The translations under genes and the position numbers were made by a program. Of a stretch of 64,000 nucleotides of DNA, positions 20,677 to 30,323 are shown piece after piece (positions within the stretch are counted from its first letter, which is position 1; the number at the start of each line of letters is the position of its first letter). The stretch spans positions 62,001 to 126,000 of the forward strand of contig NZ_JACJRE010000009.1 of assembly GCF_014697075.1 (NCBI RefSeq), read 5' to 3'. The notes below the pieces were generated by a model. The model was not told the origin of the DNA and searched no databases. It saw only the letters and a program-made list of their open reading frames with translations. This DNA comes from Tolypothrix sp. FACHB-123. GTDB lineage: Bacteria > Cyanobacteriota > Cyanobacteriia > Cyanobacteriales > Nostocaceae.

Positions 20677-22947
20677 ATGAGCACTATAGTTCTTAATTCT
20701 TCAGTTAATATTCCCCTTCCGGATTGGCTTAAGAAATGCATAGTCCATTCATCAGCCAGTAATGGTAATGCGGACAATGACCGCAAGTTTAGTGATGCCA
20801 ATTTAATCTGTCGGGCATTTGAATTTGCCCATCAACTGCATCAAGGACAGTATCGCAAATCCGGCGAACCATACATTTGTCATCCCGTCGCGGTAGCTGG
20901 ATTACTACATGATTTAGGCGGTAGTCCTGCTATGATAGCAGCTGGATTTCTCCATGATGTAGTGGAGGATACAGATATCACAATTGAACAAATAGGAGAG
21001 CTATTTGGAGCAGAAGTTAGACAATTAGTTGAAGGCGTTACTAAACTTTCTAAAATTAATTTCAAAAGTAAAACAGAAAGTCAAGCAGAAAACTTTCGCC
21101 GCATGTTTTTAGCAATGGCTCAAGATATTCGGGTGATTGTTGTGAAGTTAGCAGACCGTTTGCATAATATGCGAACTTTACAAGTAATGCCAGATGAAAA
21201 ACGCCGTCGCATTGCCCAAGAAACCAGAGATATTTTTGCTCCCTTAGCCAATCGTTTAGGGATCTGGCATTTTAAATGGGAACTAGAAGATTTATCTTTT
21301 AAATATTTAGAGCCAGAAGCTTTCCGGCAAATTCAACAGCACGTTTCCGAGAAACGCACATCGCGAGAAGAAAAATTAGCCAAGGCTACGGCTATTTTAC
21401 GCGATCGCTTACAACAAGCTGGAATTAAATGCCTCGATATTAGCGGTCGTCCCAAGCACCTTTATAGTATCTACCAAAAGATGCAACGACAGCAAAAAGA
21501 ATTTCATGAGATTTATGATTTAGCTGCGTTGCGGATAATTGTTGAAACTAACGAAGAATGTTACCGTGCATTAGCAGTAGTTCATGATGCCTTTCGCCCA
21601 ATTCCTGGTAGATTTAAAGATTACATTGGGCTACCAAAACCTAACCGTTACCAGTCATTGCATACTGGTGTAATTGGGCTGACAGGTCGTCCTTTAGAAG
21701 TACAAATTCGCACAATGGAAATGCACCATATTGCGGAGTACGGAATTGCTGCCCATTGGAAATATAAAGAAACGGGTAATTCTAACAATAGCCATTTAAG
21801 TGCAACCGATGAAAAGTTTACTTGGTTGCGCCAGTTACTCGAATGGCAAAGCGATTTAAAAGATGCCCAAGAGTATTTAGATAGCGTCAAAGATAATTTA
21901 TTTGAAGATGATGTTTATGTTTTCACGCCGAAAGGTGATGTCATACCCTTAAGTCCTGGTTCTACTAGTATAGATTTTGCCTATCATATTCATACAGAAG
22001 TTGGCAACCACTGTGCTGGGGCAAAAGTGAACGGGCGGATGGTTCCTCTATCAACCCGGTTACAAAATGGGGATATTGTGGAAATAATGACCCAAAAGAA
22101 CAGCCACCCTAGCTTGGATTGGTTGAACTTTGCCAGAACCTCCGCCGCTAAATATCGGATTAAACAATGGTACAAGCGATCGCGCCGGGAAGAAAATGTA
22201 GCTCGTGGTCGGGAATTACTAGAAAAAGAACTAGGTAAAACTGGTTTTGATAGCCTGCTGAAATCAGATGCAATGCAGAGTGTCGCCGAAAAATGTAATT
22301 ACCACAGCGTAGAAGATTTACTTGCCGGTTTAGGTTACGGTGAAATCACCCTAAATTTAGTACTAAACCGTTGGCGTGAAGTAGTCAAAGCCCAACAACC
22401 CCTTGCTGTTGTCCAGCCATTTCTCCCCAAAGAATCAGCCGCAGCTAACAAAGCTTTACGCGATGCGCCTGCAACCTCCCGTGCCAGTGATTCGCCAATT
22501 GTTGGGGTAGAAGGTTTGGTATATCATCTGGCTGGGTGTTGTACGCCAATTCCTGGGGAACCAATTATTGGTGTAGTTACCAGAGGTAAAGGAATTTCCA
22601 TTCACCGCCAAGGCTGTCATAATTTGGAATGTGTGGAGTACGAACGCTTAGTACCAGTTTGTTGGAACCCAGCCGCCGAACATAGTTCTCGTCCCTATAC
22701 TTACCCGGTGAATATTCAAATTGAAGCCCTTGACCGAGTGGGCGTTTTAAAGGACATTTTATCGCGGTTAAGCGACCAAGGCATCAACGTTCGTTATGCA
22801 CAAGTCAAAACCGCCATTGGACAACCAGCTTTAATGGACTTGGGTATAGATATACGCGATCGCCCGCAACTAGAACAAGTGTTTGTGCAAATTAAAAAAA
22901 TGAGCGACATTCTCAATATTCGTCGCGTTGGTCAAATTAACGAGTAG
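20677..22947 (+). CDS. bifunctional (p)ppGpp synthase/hydrolase (RelA/SpoT homologue)
   Basis: The 756-residue Rel protein is full length. The HD hydrolase domain has HPVAVAGLLHDLGG and AAGFLHDVVEDT (the HD pair is intact). The synthetase domain has RPKHLYSIYQKMQ, DLAALRIIV and FKDYIGLPKPNRYQSLHT. A TGS domain (VYVFTPKGDVIPLSPGST), a zinc-finger-like segment (AGCCTPIPGEPIIGVVTRGKGISIH) and a C-terminal ACT domain (VNIQIEALDRVGVLKDIL) follow. Both catalytic halves keep their key residues, so it can make and degrade (p)ppGpp in the stringent response. The usual cyanobacterial situation is a single long Rel enzyme. It stands alone. Confidence 0.95.
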   Translation: MSTIVLNSSVNIPLPDWLKKCIVHSSASNGNADNDRKFSDANLICRAFEFAHQLHQGQYRKSGEPYICHPVAVAGLLHDLGGSPAMIAAGFLHDVVEDTDITIEQIGELFGAEVRQLVEGVTKLSKINFKSKTESQAENFRRMFLAMAQDIRVIVVKLADRLHNMRTLQVMPDEKRRRIAQETRDIFAPLANRLGIWHFKWELEDLSFKYLEPEAFRQIQQHVSEKRTSREEKLAKATAILRDRLQQAGIKCLDISGRPKHLYSIYQKMQRQQKEFHEIYDLAALRIIVETNEECYRALAVVHDAFRPIPGRFKDYIGLPKPNRYQSLHTGVIGLTGRPLEVQIRTMEMHHIAEYGIAAHWKYKETGNSNNSHLSATDEKFTWLRQLLEWQSDLKDAQEYLDSVKDNLFEDDVYVFTPKGDVIPLSPGSTSIDFAYHIHTEVGNHCAGAKVNGRMVPLSTRLQNGDIVEIMTQKNSHPSLDWLNFARTSAAKYRIKQWYKRSRREENVARGRELLEKELGKTGFDSLLKSDAMQSVAEKCNYHSVEDLLAGLGYGEITLNLVLNRWREVVKAQQPLAVVQPFLPKESAAANKALRDAPATSRASDSPIVGVEGLVYHLAGCCTPIPGEPIIGVVTRGKGISIHRQGCHNLECVEYERLVPVCWNPAAEHSSRPYTYPVNIQIEALDRVGVLKDILSRLSDQGINVRYAQVKTAIGQPALMDLGIDIRDRPQLEQVFVQIKKMSDILNIRRVGQINE

Positions 22948-23037
22948 GGGCGGGGTTTTCCCGCCCTTTGTGCCAATAGTCAATAGTCAATGGTCAATAG
23001 TTGGGAATTAGGTGTAGGCATATACAGGGTAATCAGC

Positions 23038-23072
23038 AATGCCCAATGCCCAATGCCCAATGCCCAATGCCC
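23038..23072. repeat. short tandem repeat (CCCAATG)n
   Basis: Five copies of the heptamer CCCAATG lie directly past the stop codon of the succinyl-CoA-ligase alpha-like gene, between convergent genes. Confidence 0.92.
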
Positions 23073-23073
23073 A

Positions 23074-23955
23074 TCACTTAATTACCTTCCTCACTAATTC
23101 AGGAATTTGGGAAGGACGCTCGGCTACGGGAACTTGTGCTTCTTGGAAAGCACCTAATTTATGTTGTGCTGTGCCAAAGTTGGCATCGCGACCGATAATT
23201 GTGGCTAAAGTACCAGTTTGCCGCCAATGTTTGCCTGGGGGTGCGTGTTTACCTGCAATATAGGCAATTACTGGTTTATCAATGGCTTCGGCAATGTAAC
23301 GGGCTGCGGCTTCTTCACTACCGCCGCCTGGTTGACCGACTAAAACAATTGCTTGTGTGGTTTCATCTTCATCCAGAATTTGCAGCCATTGGAGAAATGA
23401 GGAACCAACTATGGTGTCGCTACCAATACTGACGCTAATCGATTGCCCTAAACCTGCTTTGGTTAATTCCCAAGCAACTTCGTAGGTAAGAGTACTGCTG
23501 CGGCTGACAATCCCTATATTACCAGGGGTATAAAATTCACTAGGGTGAGTTCCTAGAAGGATTTTCCCCGGAACAATGATCCCCGGACTATTAGGCCCAA
23601 CTACCAAAGTTTCGCAGGCTTCGGCTTTACGCAGTAATTGAACCATATCTAAAGGTGGCACGCCAGCAGAGATGATGATAATTTGGCGAATATTAGCGGC
23701 GATCGCTTCCAAAGCGGCATCTAAAACTTGGTAAGGATTAACACATATAATCGTGGTGTCAACTGGCCCAAACTGTTTGACTACTTCCTCAACCAAATCG
23801 AAGACAGGAAGATCGTATAGTTGTTGTCCGCCAAATCCAGGATTTACACCAGCAACTAAATTAGTACCATAAGCTTTCATTTGCGTAATATGAGTTGCTG
23901 AGATAAATTCACTGAACCCTTGAATTATGACTTTACTGTCTGGCGTTAAGTTCAT
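23074..23955 (-). CDS. divergent succinyl-CoA ligase alpha-subunit-like protein
   Basis: The ATG at 23955 starts a protein (MNLTPDSKVIIQGFS) that aligns with the usual start of SucD; the frame is open to an ATG at 24024. A CoA-binding Rossmann domain (GVNPGFGG, IICVNPYQVLDAALEAIAA) and a ligase domain (GPNSPGIIVPGKILLG, GNIGIVSRSSTLTYEVAWELTKAGLGQS, VSIGSD) are present. After APPGK the family's GHAGA loop with the phosphohistidine should follow; here it reads HWRQTGTLA with glutamine at 23218-23220, so the catalytic histidine is missing. The pair with the beta-like gene upstream is conserved in layout, but the chemistry is probably altered or lost. Confidence 0.75.
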   Translation of the reverse strand: MNLTPDSKVIIQGFSEFISATHITQMKAYGTNLVAGVNPGFGGQQLYDLPVFDLVEEVVKQFGPVDTTIICVNPYQVLDAALEAIAANIRQIIIISAGVPPLDMVQLLRKAEACETLVVGPNSPGIIVPGKILLGTHPSEFYTPGNIGIVSRSSTLTYEVAWELTKAGLGQSISVSIGSDTIVGSSFLQWLQILDEDETTQAIVLVGQPGGGSEEAAARYIAEAIDKPVIAYIAGKHAPPGKHWRQTGTLATIIGRDANFGTAQHKLGAFQEAQVPVAERPSQIPELVRKVIK

Positions 23956-24350
23956 AAGAAAATTACGGTAATTTTTAGTATCCCAGCACCATAAGTTACA
24001 GGGAAGAGATTTTTTGTTGACCATTAACTGTTAACAGTCTTGCAGCGTCTTTTATCCCATCCTCATCAGGAATGAGTTCTCCCGACGCCTGTTGATAAAT
24101 AAGTGTTTTAGCTTACACAGTATGAGAACGGGCAATTTTGACTATATTTTACAAATATTGTGGGAAACAACTGATTAATTCTAGGTTATGCCGCAAAAAT
24201 GTTAAACAAGTATTGTCTAACACAATAACTTATTGCTACTGCTCCCCAATTTCTCATAAATTGGGGAAGGTGACAAAAGTCAGTTGTTAATTGCAATACT
24301 TATTCAACATCCTTATGCCTAGATTGATGGCAGGCATTAGTAATTGCAGA

Positions 24351-25574
24351 CTATCTTTTAGATACAGTTGACCTAGCTAGACGAATAGATTCTGCTACTG
24401 CTTCATCTAAATTTTCCACTAAAATGAGGCTATCGCCTTGGGTTTTCAGACCAGCTAAATATTTTCTGGCTGTGTTAAATTCCGAACCAGCAAGACGGAT
24501 GACTAATTGGGGAAAAGTGCTGTCACGGCGGGTTCTTTGAGGGTTATTGCGTACAGTCTGCGTTTTACCTTCACTTTTATCTTGTTGGGTAAATTTGCTA
24601 ATAACTTCAGCAAATTCCGCAGCTTGGGGGATGCTACCCAAGAGATTGATCAAAATCACTTGTACAGCTTTATCAGCAGTCAATATTTTTAAACTTGTAT
24701 CTAGGCGATCGCAAAATGTGGTTTGGGCTGTATCGCTTAAGAAAGCATGACGTAAATTTAAGCACAAACCAGGCTTACCCCCAGCATTGGCGACTAAATC
24801 TAAAGTTGCCAATACCGAACCAGTACCATTACCGAGAATGCCAATTTTACCATGCTCTGCACTATCCCATTTGCCTAAATGGCCATTAGTCTCACCATGA
24901 CCGTGAGTTTTGACTATTTTTGCGGCCATTTCCGAAATATCTGGATGTCTCCCAATCGCTCGTTCATTGACTCTGACTTTGCCATTTAAAGCCATGACTT
25001 GACCGGAAGCGCTAACACCTAAGGGATTAATTTCTACTAAGTCTAGGTCTTTTTGAATAAATAACTGATACATTTTCTCGATTACATGACTAATCGACTG
25101 CATCAGCGTCCCTTCTAGACCTAGTTTTAAAGCCAGTCGGCGGGCATAAAAGGGAGAAAATTCCTGTTCTACAACCACATACTGCATTTTTTGCCCTGCT
25201 GTTTCCCAATCAATATCAGCTTCCTTGCAGCCTAAAAGCACAGGTCGGCAAACAGCGGTATCTAATACTACTGCTAAATATAATTCTTGCTTGGCATCGT
25301 ATTTCGATTCTGCCAGTACGACTTCTGGTAACTCGCCCCAAATTGGTAAATTGAAGATTGTTTGGGCGGCGGCGATCGCATCGATGGTTGTTTCTACAAT
25401 TCTGACTCCACCAGCTTTCGCCCGTTCAGCTGCATGGACTTGGGATTTCAGCACAACGGGATAGCGAATTTTTAACCGCTTGAGATCTGTGGGATGGTCA
25501 ATTCGTTGAGAGGGCAATACAGGAATGCCTATTTTCCCAAACCATTCTTTAACTTGATACTCCAATAAATCCAT
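24351..25574 (-). CDS. divergent succinyl-CoA ligase beta-subunit-like protein
   Basis: The ATG at 25574 gives MDLLEYQVKEWFGKIGIPV, in line with the usual SucC start; an upstream GTG at 25580 is less likely. The ATP-grasp part includes YPVVLKSQVHAAERAKAGGV and DLVEINPLGVSASGQVMALNGKV. In the CoA-binding part, GNGTGSVLATLDLVANAGGKPG is followed by LCLNLRH instead of the usual LDVGGGA. At 407 residues the size is right, with a charged insert (DKSEGKTQTVRNNPQRTRRD). It precedes the alpha-like gene by about 400 bases on the same strand. Both subunits depart from the active-site consensus. Confidence 0.72.
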   Translation of the reverse strand: MDLLEYQVKEWFGKIGIPVLPSQRIDHPTDLKRLKIRYPVVLKSQVHAAERAKAGGVRIVETTIDAIAAAQTIFNLPIWGELPEVVLAESKYDAKQELYLAVVLDTAVCRPVLLGCKEADIDWETAGQKMQYVVVEQEFSPFYARRLALKLGLEGTLMQSISHVIEKMYQLFIQKDLDLVEINPLGVSASGQVMALNGKVRVNERAIGRHPDISEMAAKIVKTHGHGETNGHLGKWDSAEHGKIGILGNGTGSVLATLDLVANAGGKPGLCLNLRHAFLSDTAQTTFCDRLDTSLKILTADKAVQVILINLLGSIPQAAEFAEVISKFTQQDKSEGKTQTVRNNPQRTRRDSTFPQLVIRLAGSEFNTARKYLAGLKTQGDSLILVENLDEAVAESIRLARSTVSKR

Positions 25575-26206
25575 GAACACGCACCTGGTAGCGACATTTG
25601 CAGAGTATTTCTTTAACTATTGCTCTTGAATCTTTCTCCGTACCCTCATTAGAAAATTAGCTTTACACGGTTATAAAAATTTATTTTTCATCGATCAATT
25701 TTATCGAATTCAGTAACTTAGGTAAATTAAACTTTGCTCCTAAAAATCAGGCGGTGGTTCCACAATAGGTAATTAATCTCCTCAGTAAATTTCCTAGGTT
25801 GTCAGTGAATCACCATATTCATGAACAACCCTTAAATAATGTATATTCAGCTTTTTACAATTCTTAGTGTACTGTAAATGTTCAAATCAAGGGCAGTAGC
25901 AGGTGTGCATTTCTTTTTCCTCTGTAAGTTAGGTGAAATGCCCAAAGACTTTATTATGCCCATTTTTTAGCTGTAATTTCTACTTTCAGTAAGATTGTCA
26001 AATATTACTTAAACTAGGGGCCAAGTTGTTGACACAGATAATTCCTACTCTGTAGATTTTTGCTGAAAACTCAGAATTTGTGTTAGAAAGTTGGTCAATC
26101 TGATTCTCTGGCTCTGGTTGCTTAAACTGTGCATCTGCATTCAACAAACGAAAGTCCTAACTTTCCTACCCTCGAAGATAAGAAACACTATATAGAAGAA
26201 CCCTCT
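25575..26206. other. non-coding divergent region
   Basis: About 630 A/T-rich bases lie between the ligase-like gene and the next rightward gene. Promoters of both are expected here. No RNA gene or strong hairpin was recognised. Confidence 0.4.
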
Positions 26207-28246
26207 ATGAAAGTAGCAGTTCAGCAAGATGACTTACAGCTACTAACCAAAACTTTGCAGGAACTATTCCTAGCCGAAGTTCCATTTGGTGGAGCCTTCC
26301 AAGTTAAGTGTGCTGTCAATAATGACGAACTAATGATTCTCATTCAACATCCAGCAGGCTTGACGGTTGACACTCAAACAGTTTTTCAAGTGCTTGAGGA
26401 TGCCATCCAATCATTATTAAGTCATCGGCACGAACATGTACAATGCTTTCTGCGAGTATTAGGTGAAAAACGTCCTTATACTAAACGTGCCCTCTACATT
26501 AATCAGAGGGTAGAAATCGAAGATATAAATTCTTACTCTCCACCACCAGCAAGTGTTGGCCAAGAGTCTGGCGATAACTCTTTTGATAATAAATTAATCT
26601 TTCCTTCCTTTGGCGATTCCATCCCAGGTGCTACAAACGATCGGGCTGATTCACCTTTGACACCGCCTGTCTCGACAAATTCATTCAAGGATGAGGGTGA
26701 TTCACCTTTTGCAGCGTCTGTCTCAAAAGCGACCTTTGGTGATGAGGGTGATTCACCTTTTGCACCGCCTGTCTCACCTCCTTCTTTTAGTGATGAGATG
26801 GATTCTGCATTTGCGCCCCCTACTTCAACAAGTTCTTTCAATAATGAAATAGATTCAACCTTCGTACCTTATAGCTCGACAAGTGCTTTCAGCGATGAAG
26901 TTGAGGAAGAACCGTTTGATCCCTTCGCAGGCGCACCAAATCTGTTACCGGAAAAGCCAAAAAAACCAATCAAATTAATCTTGTTGGGTGTAGCTTGTGT
27001 CGGAACTTTGGTTTTAGGTAGCGGAATTTACTTCCTCACCAATCCCTGTATTCTTTCGGAGTGTCAAGCAATTCAGACAGCCGATCAATTAAAGACAGAA
27101 TCTAGACGATTGATGCGTCAGGCTAAATCAGAACAGCAATTAGTCACATTACAACATCAACTCAATGCATCAAGCGCAGAATTAGCACAGATACCTTTTT
27201 GGTCTGTGAATAATGCCAAAATCGAGGAACTACGTGCCAGTTTATCTGGCTCAGCGGAGAAAATCGATCAGGTAGTCAAAGCTTTGCAAGCAGGAGAGTT
27301 GGCAACGCGGAAAACGCAAACGCCTAGTGGTAATTTAGAAGAATTGCAAGGTAGACAAAAACTGTGGCGACGGGCGATCGCACCATTAGAAGCGATCGCT
27401 GCTAATAGCGAATTGTACACTTTAGCACAAGTAAAATTACTGAGCTACCGTGCTGGTTTAAACGGTGTTAATCAGCAATTACTAGTAGCAGAAAAATGGC
27501 TAAAAAAACTCAATGCTGCTCAAGCTGTAGCCAATGCTGCCACCCAACAAGAAACAGCCATTAAATCCTTAAAGGATCTGCAAAAAGTTCAGTCTACCTG
27601 GCAGGTAGCAGTTAATGCCTTAAATATCATTCCGCCCAGTAGCTCAGAATATCAACAAGCCCAAGAACTATTAAAAGAATACAAACCCAAACTAGCAGCA
27701 GCCCGTAATCGCACCACTAAAGAACAATTAGCAGCGAAAACTTATCAACAAGCTATTAACGCCGCCAAGCAAGCTAAAGCTTTTGAGCAAAAGCAACAAT
27801 GGCAAGCAGCAGTAGCCCAATGGGAACTGGCGTTACAGTCTGCCAAGCAAATTAGTGATAATAGCTTTCAGTATCGTCAGGCGCAAGCTTTAATTGAACC
27901 CTATTCTGCCACCCTTAAGCAAGCAAAAGTCAAACTAGAAGTTGCTAATAATTTGCAAAAAACCCGCACAGATCTGAATAAAGTTTGTACTCAGGGAATG
28001 CGGATATGTACTTTTACGATCAACAATCAAGAAATTACTGTGCAGTTGAGCCGTGAATATGACCAAGCAAGGCAAAGTAATATACCTGCCAATAATTCTG
28101 GCAATCCAAATATGATTACTAACGGCAATCAACACTTAGAAATTTTACAGCAAGCCCTAGGAGTCATTAGTGACAATGCGAACATGTCCTTGGCGATCTA
28201 TGATTCTCAAGGAAGACCAGTTTATAAGCGATCGCTAGAAGGTTAA
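26207..28246 (+). CDS. large hypothetical protein with repeat linker, one membrane helix and coiled coil
   Basis: The start is uncertain: ATG at 26207 (MKVAVQQDDLQLL, 679 residues) fits the first recognisable domain, while a GTG at 26129 would add 26 residues. A globular N-terminal domain (about 95 residues) precedes a proline/serine/acid-rich linker built of about five degenerate 16-17-residue units (core DSPFAPPVS..SF.DE). One membrane helix (KLILLGVACVGTLVLGSGIYFL, near 26975-27040), a long Ala/Gln-rich helical region likely to be coiled coil, and a C-terminal domain with two cysteines (VCTQGMRICTF) follow. No family was recognised. The architecture suggests a cytoplasmic sensor-like head tethered to a helical part across the membrane. 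Confidence 0.75.
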   Translation: MKVAVQQDDLQLLTKTLQELFLAEVPFGGAFQVKCAVNNDELMILIQHPAGLTVDTQTVFQVLEDAIQSLLSHRHEHVQCFLRVLGEKRPYTKRALYINQRVEIEDINSYSPPPASVGQESGDNSFDNKLIFPSFGDSIPGATNDRADSPLTPPVSTNSFKDEGDSPFAASVSKATFGDEGDSPFAPPVSPPSFSDEMDSAFAPPTSTSSFNNEIDSTFVPYSSTSAFSDEVEEEPFDPFAGAPNLLPEKPKKPIKLILLGVACVGTLVLGSGIYFLTNPCILSECQAIQTADQLKTESRRLMRQAKSEQQLVTLQHQLNASSAELAQIPFWSVNNAKIEELRASLSGSAEKIDQVVKALQAGELATRKTQTPSGNLEELQGRQKLWRRAIAPLEAIAANSELYTLAQVKLLSYRAGLNGVNQQLLVAEKWLKKLNAAQAVANAATQQETAIKSLKDLQKVQSTWQVAVNALNIIPPSSSEYQQAQELLKEYKPKLAAARNRTTKEQLAAKTYQQAINAAKQAKAFEQKQQWQAAVAQWELALQSAKQISDNSFQYRQAQALIEPYSATLKQAKVKLEVANNLQKTRTDLNKVCTQGMRICTFTINNQEITVQLSREYDQARQSNIPANNSGNPNMITNGNQHLEILQQALGVISDNANMSLAIYDSQGRPVYKRSLEG

Positions 28247-28315
28247 ACTTTAGTTTTGGGCATAAGACATTGGGGATCATTTTTCTGTGTCTTGATTGTA
28301 TTTGAAAAGTGACTG

Positions 28316-28597
28316 ATGAATTTTCAATTGCTTATGGCTACTGGAATTTATGCGATCGCTAACATTGGTCGATTTAAAGTTTTCGTTGGTGATGTCAGCA
28401 GTATTAAACTAGTTTGGCCGGAAATCTTGGAGATGCTCAACAGTGGTAATTATCCTCACACAGCATTGCAACAAGAATGGCAACAATTGGGACAGCAGCG
28501 ACATTTCACATTTCACACCCGCAAAGATATTGTCGGCGATGGGGAGATTCTCGGTATTGAGCAGCTAGAGCCTTTCTTGAGAACAACTGACTACTAA
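28316..28597 (+). CDS. small hypothetical protein
   Basis: A 93-residue soluble protein (IGRFKVFVGDVSSIKLVWPEILEMLNSGNYPHTALQQEWQQLG, then FHTRKDIVGDGEILGIEQLEPFL). No signal peptide or helix spanning a membrane is seen, and no family was recognised. ATG at 28316 or 28334. It follows the large protein by 70 bases on the same strand and ends next to an interspersed repeat. Confidence 0.6.
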   Translation: MNFQLLMATGIYAIANIGRFKVFVGDVSSIKLVWPEILEMLNSGNYPHTALQQEWQQLGQQRHFTFHTRKDIVGDGEILGIEQLEPFLRTTDY

Positions 28598-28675
28598 CAA
28601 CTGTACGGGCGGGTTCACGGATATCTTCGCCGATCAACGATGATCTAAAGAAACCAGCCCCTACTAACAACTGAC
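28598..28675. repeat. interspersed repeat, copy A
   Basis: The 78-base segment running from CAACTGTACGGGCGGG to CCCCTACTAACAACTGAC is almost identical to the reverse complement of 37811-37888. It contains an internal GATCA/TGATC dyad and heptamer-like CTAACAACTGAC at its end. Confidence 0.85.
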
Positions 28676-28748
28676 ACGCGAAGCGAATCAAATTTGCCAT
28701 CCAAGGCTGTATTCTCAAATAGGGGAATTTTGGATTTGAAATTACGCT

Positions 28749-29642
28749 ATGTCAGCTGGACAAAAACTGCGTCAGTTATTGGCGCGTCCTGAAATTATTG
28801 TCATTCCTGGAGTTTATGACTGCCTAGGTGCTAAACTAGCCCAACAGTCAGGTTTTGAAGTAGTGGCTACAAGTGGTTTTGGTATTGCTGCTTCTACCTT
28901 GGGCTTACCAGACTACGGTTTTCTCACGGCTACAGAAATGCTCTACAGTGTAGGGCGGATTGCGCAATCAATTGATGTGCCATTGATTGCTGATTTAGAT
29001 ACTGGCTATGGTAATGCCTTGAATGTGATGCGCACGATCAAGGATGCTGCACAGTTGGGTTTAGCTGGGGTATTGTTAGAAGATCAGGAATGGCCAAAAA
29101 AGTGCGGTCACTTTGAGGGTAAGCGCGTTGTTCCCCTTGCAGAACATGCTGGCAAAATCCGTGCCGCTGTAGAAGCCAGAGGTGATAGTAGTTTGGTAAT
29201 TATTGCCCGTACAGATGCCCGTGCGCCACTGGGTTTAGAAGAAGCGATCGCTCGTGGTCGCGCTTATATAGCAGCAGGTGCAGATATACTATTTGTCGAA
29301 GCACCCCAGTCTGTTGAAGAATTAAAAGCGATCGCCGCCGCTTTTCCTGATGTGCCACTAGTGGCTAATATTGTTGAAGGTGGTAAAACTCCACAGATTT
29401 CTAGCGCCGAATTACAGCAATTAGGTTTTAAAATAGTATTTTTTCCTCTGACTGCTTTGTTGGCTGTCACCAAAGTCATGACTGCTTGCTTTCAACACCT
29501 TAAAACCCAGGGAAACACAGCGAATTTTTCTGAATTAGTGAACTTTCAAGATTTTCAGGCACTGGTTGGTGTTCCGCAATATCTGCAAATTGAAAAGGAG
29601 TTTGCAGCGGAAAATTACACACCAATTTCTGACAGAATTTAG
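28749..29642 (+). CDS. isocitrate lyase/PEP mutase family enzyme
   Basis: A 297-residue TIM-barrel enzyme. It shows VYDCLGAKLAQQSGF, ATSGFGIAASTLGLPDYG, the metal-binding DLDTGYGN near residue 84, LEDQEWPKKCGH near 115-126 with the KKCGH active-site cysteine, and IARTDARAPLGLEEAIARG. The KKCGH cysteine marks it as a lyase (isocitrate, 2-methylisocitrate or oxaloacetate type) more than a phosphonate mutase. The substrate is not determined. A glutathione peroxidase gene follows 26 bases later, so the two are likely co-transcribed. Confidence 0.85.
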   Translation: MSAGQKLRQLLARPEIIVIPGVYDCLGAKLAQQSGFEVVATSGFGIAASTLGLPDYGFLTATEMLYSVGRIAQSIDVPLIADLDTGYGNALNVMRTIKDAAQLGLAGVLLEDQEWPKKCGHFEGKRVVPLAEHAGKIRAAVEARGDSSLVIIARTDARAPLGLEEAIARGRAYIAAGADILFVEAPQSVEELKAIAAAFPDVPLVANIVEGGKTPQISSAELQQLGFKIVFFPLTALLAVTKVMTACFQHLKTQGNTANFSELVNFQDFQALVGVPQYLQIEKEFAAENYTPISDRI

Positions 29643-29668
29643 AAAGAATTCACAAGCAAAAATTTAAC

Positions 29669-30154
29669 ATGAGCGCTAACATTTCTGACATTACAGTCAC
29701 AACCATCAATGGTACGGATAAGCAACTTAGTGAGTACCAGGGCAAAGTACTCTTAATTGTCAATGTCGCATCCTACTGCGGTTATACTCCTCAATATGAG
29801 GGATTAGAAAAATTGAATCAAGAATATAAAGATGCAGGATTAAGCATTCTTGCCTTTCCTTGCAATGATTTTGGTGCGCAGGAACCAGGTAGTAACGAAG
29901 AAATTGTCCAATTCTGTACTAGTAAGTATGGAGTCAGCTTTGAACTATTCGATAAAATTCAAACCAAAGGCCCGCACGAACACCCACTTTATGCTCGACT
30001 TACAAATGCAGTTGAACCAACAGGGCCTGTAGCTTGGAATTTTGAAAAATTCTTAGTTAACAAGCAAGGTGAAGTTGTAGCACGTTTTAAAAGTAGTGTT
30101 AAGCCATATTCACCAGAGTTAATTGCAACTATCGAAAGTGAATTAGCAAAATAA
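29669..30154 (+). CDS. glutathione peroxidase-family protein (cysteine type)
   Basis: A 161-residue thioredoxin-fold peroxidase. The catalytic tetrad is visible as C37 (NVASYCGYTPQYEGL), Q71, W123 and N124 (VAWNFEKFLV), with cysteine where animal enzymes carry selenocysteine. The second conserved cysteine lies in FPCNDFG. It would reduce lipid or other hydroperoxides, in plants and bacteria usually with thioredoxin instead of glutathione as the donor. Together with the peroxiredoxin-glutaredoxin fusion nearby it forms an antioxidant cluster. Confidence 0.92.
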   Translation: MSANISDITVTTINGTDKQLSEYQGKVLLIVNVASYCGYTPQYEGLEKLNQEYKDAGLSILAFPCNDFGAQEPGSNEEIVQFCTSKYGVSFELFDKIQTKGPHEHPLYARLTNAVEPTGPVAWNFEKFLVNKQGEVVARFKSSVKPYSPELIATIESELAK

Positions 30155-30283
30155 TCAACTTAAGGATGAAGGCTAAAGTATGGAGATTGAACTTTACACT
30201 TCATCCTAAAATTTTATAATTCTCAATATAGCCGATCGCAAAAAAATCATAATAAACTCATAAAAATCTCTCTTCTCTAATCC

Positions 30284-30313
30284 CTAACCCCTAGCCCCTA
30301 GCCCCTAGCTCCT
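30284..30313. repeat. short tandem repeat (CCCCTAG)n
   Basis: Three to four copies of the CCCCTAG heptamer directly precede the SDR gene, as they do at 18656 before the LysR gene. Confidence 0.85.
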
Positions 30314-30323
30314 ATATCTAAAT

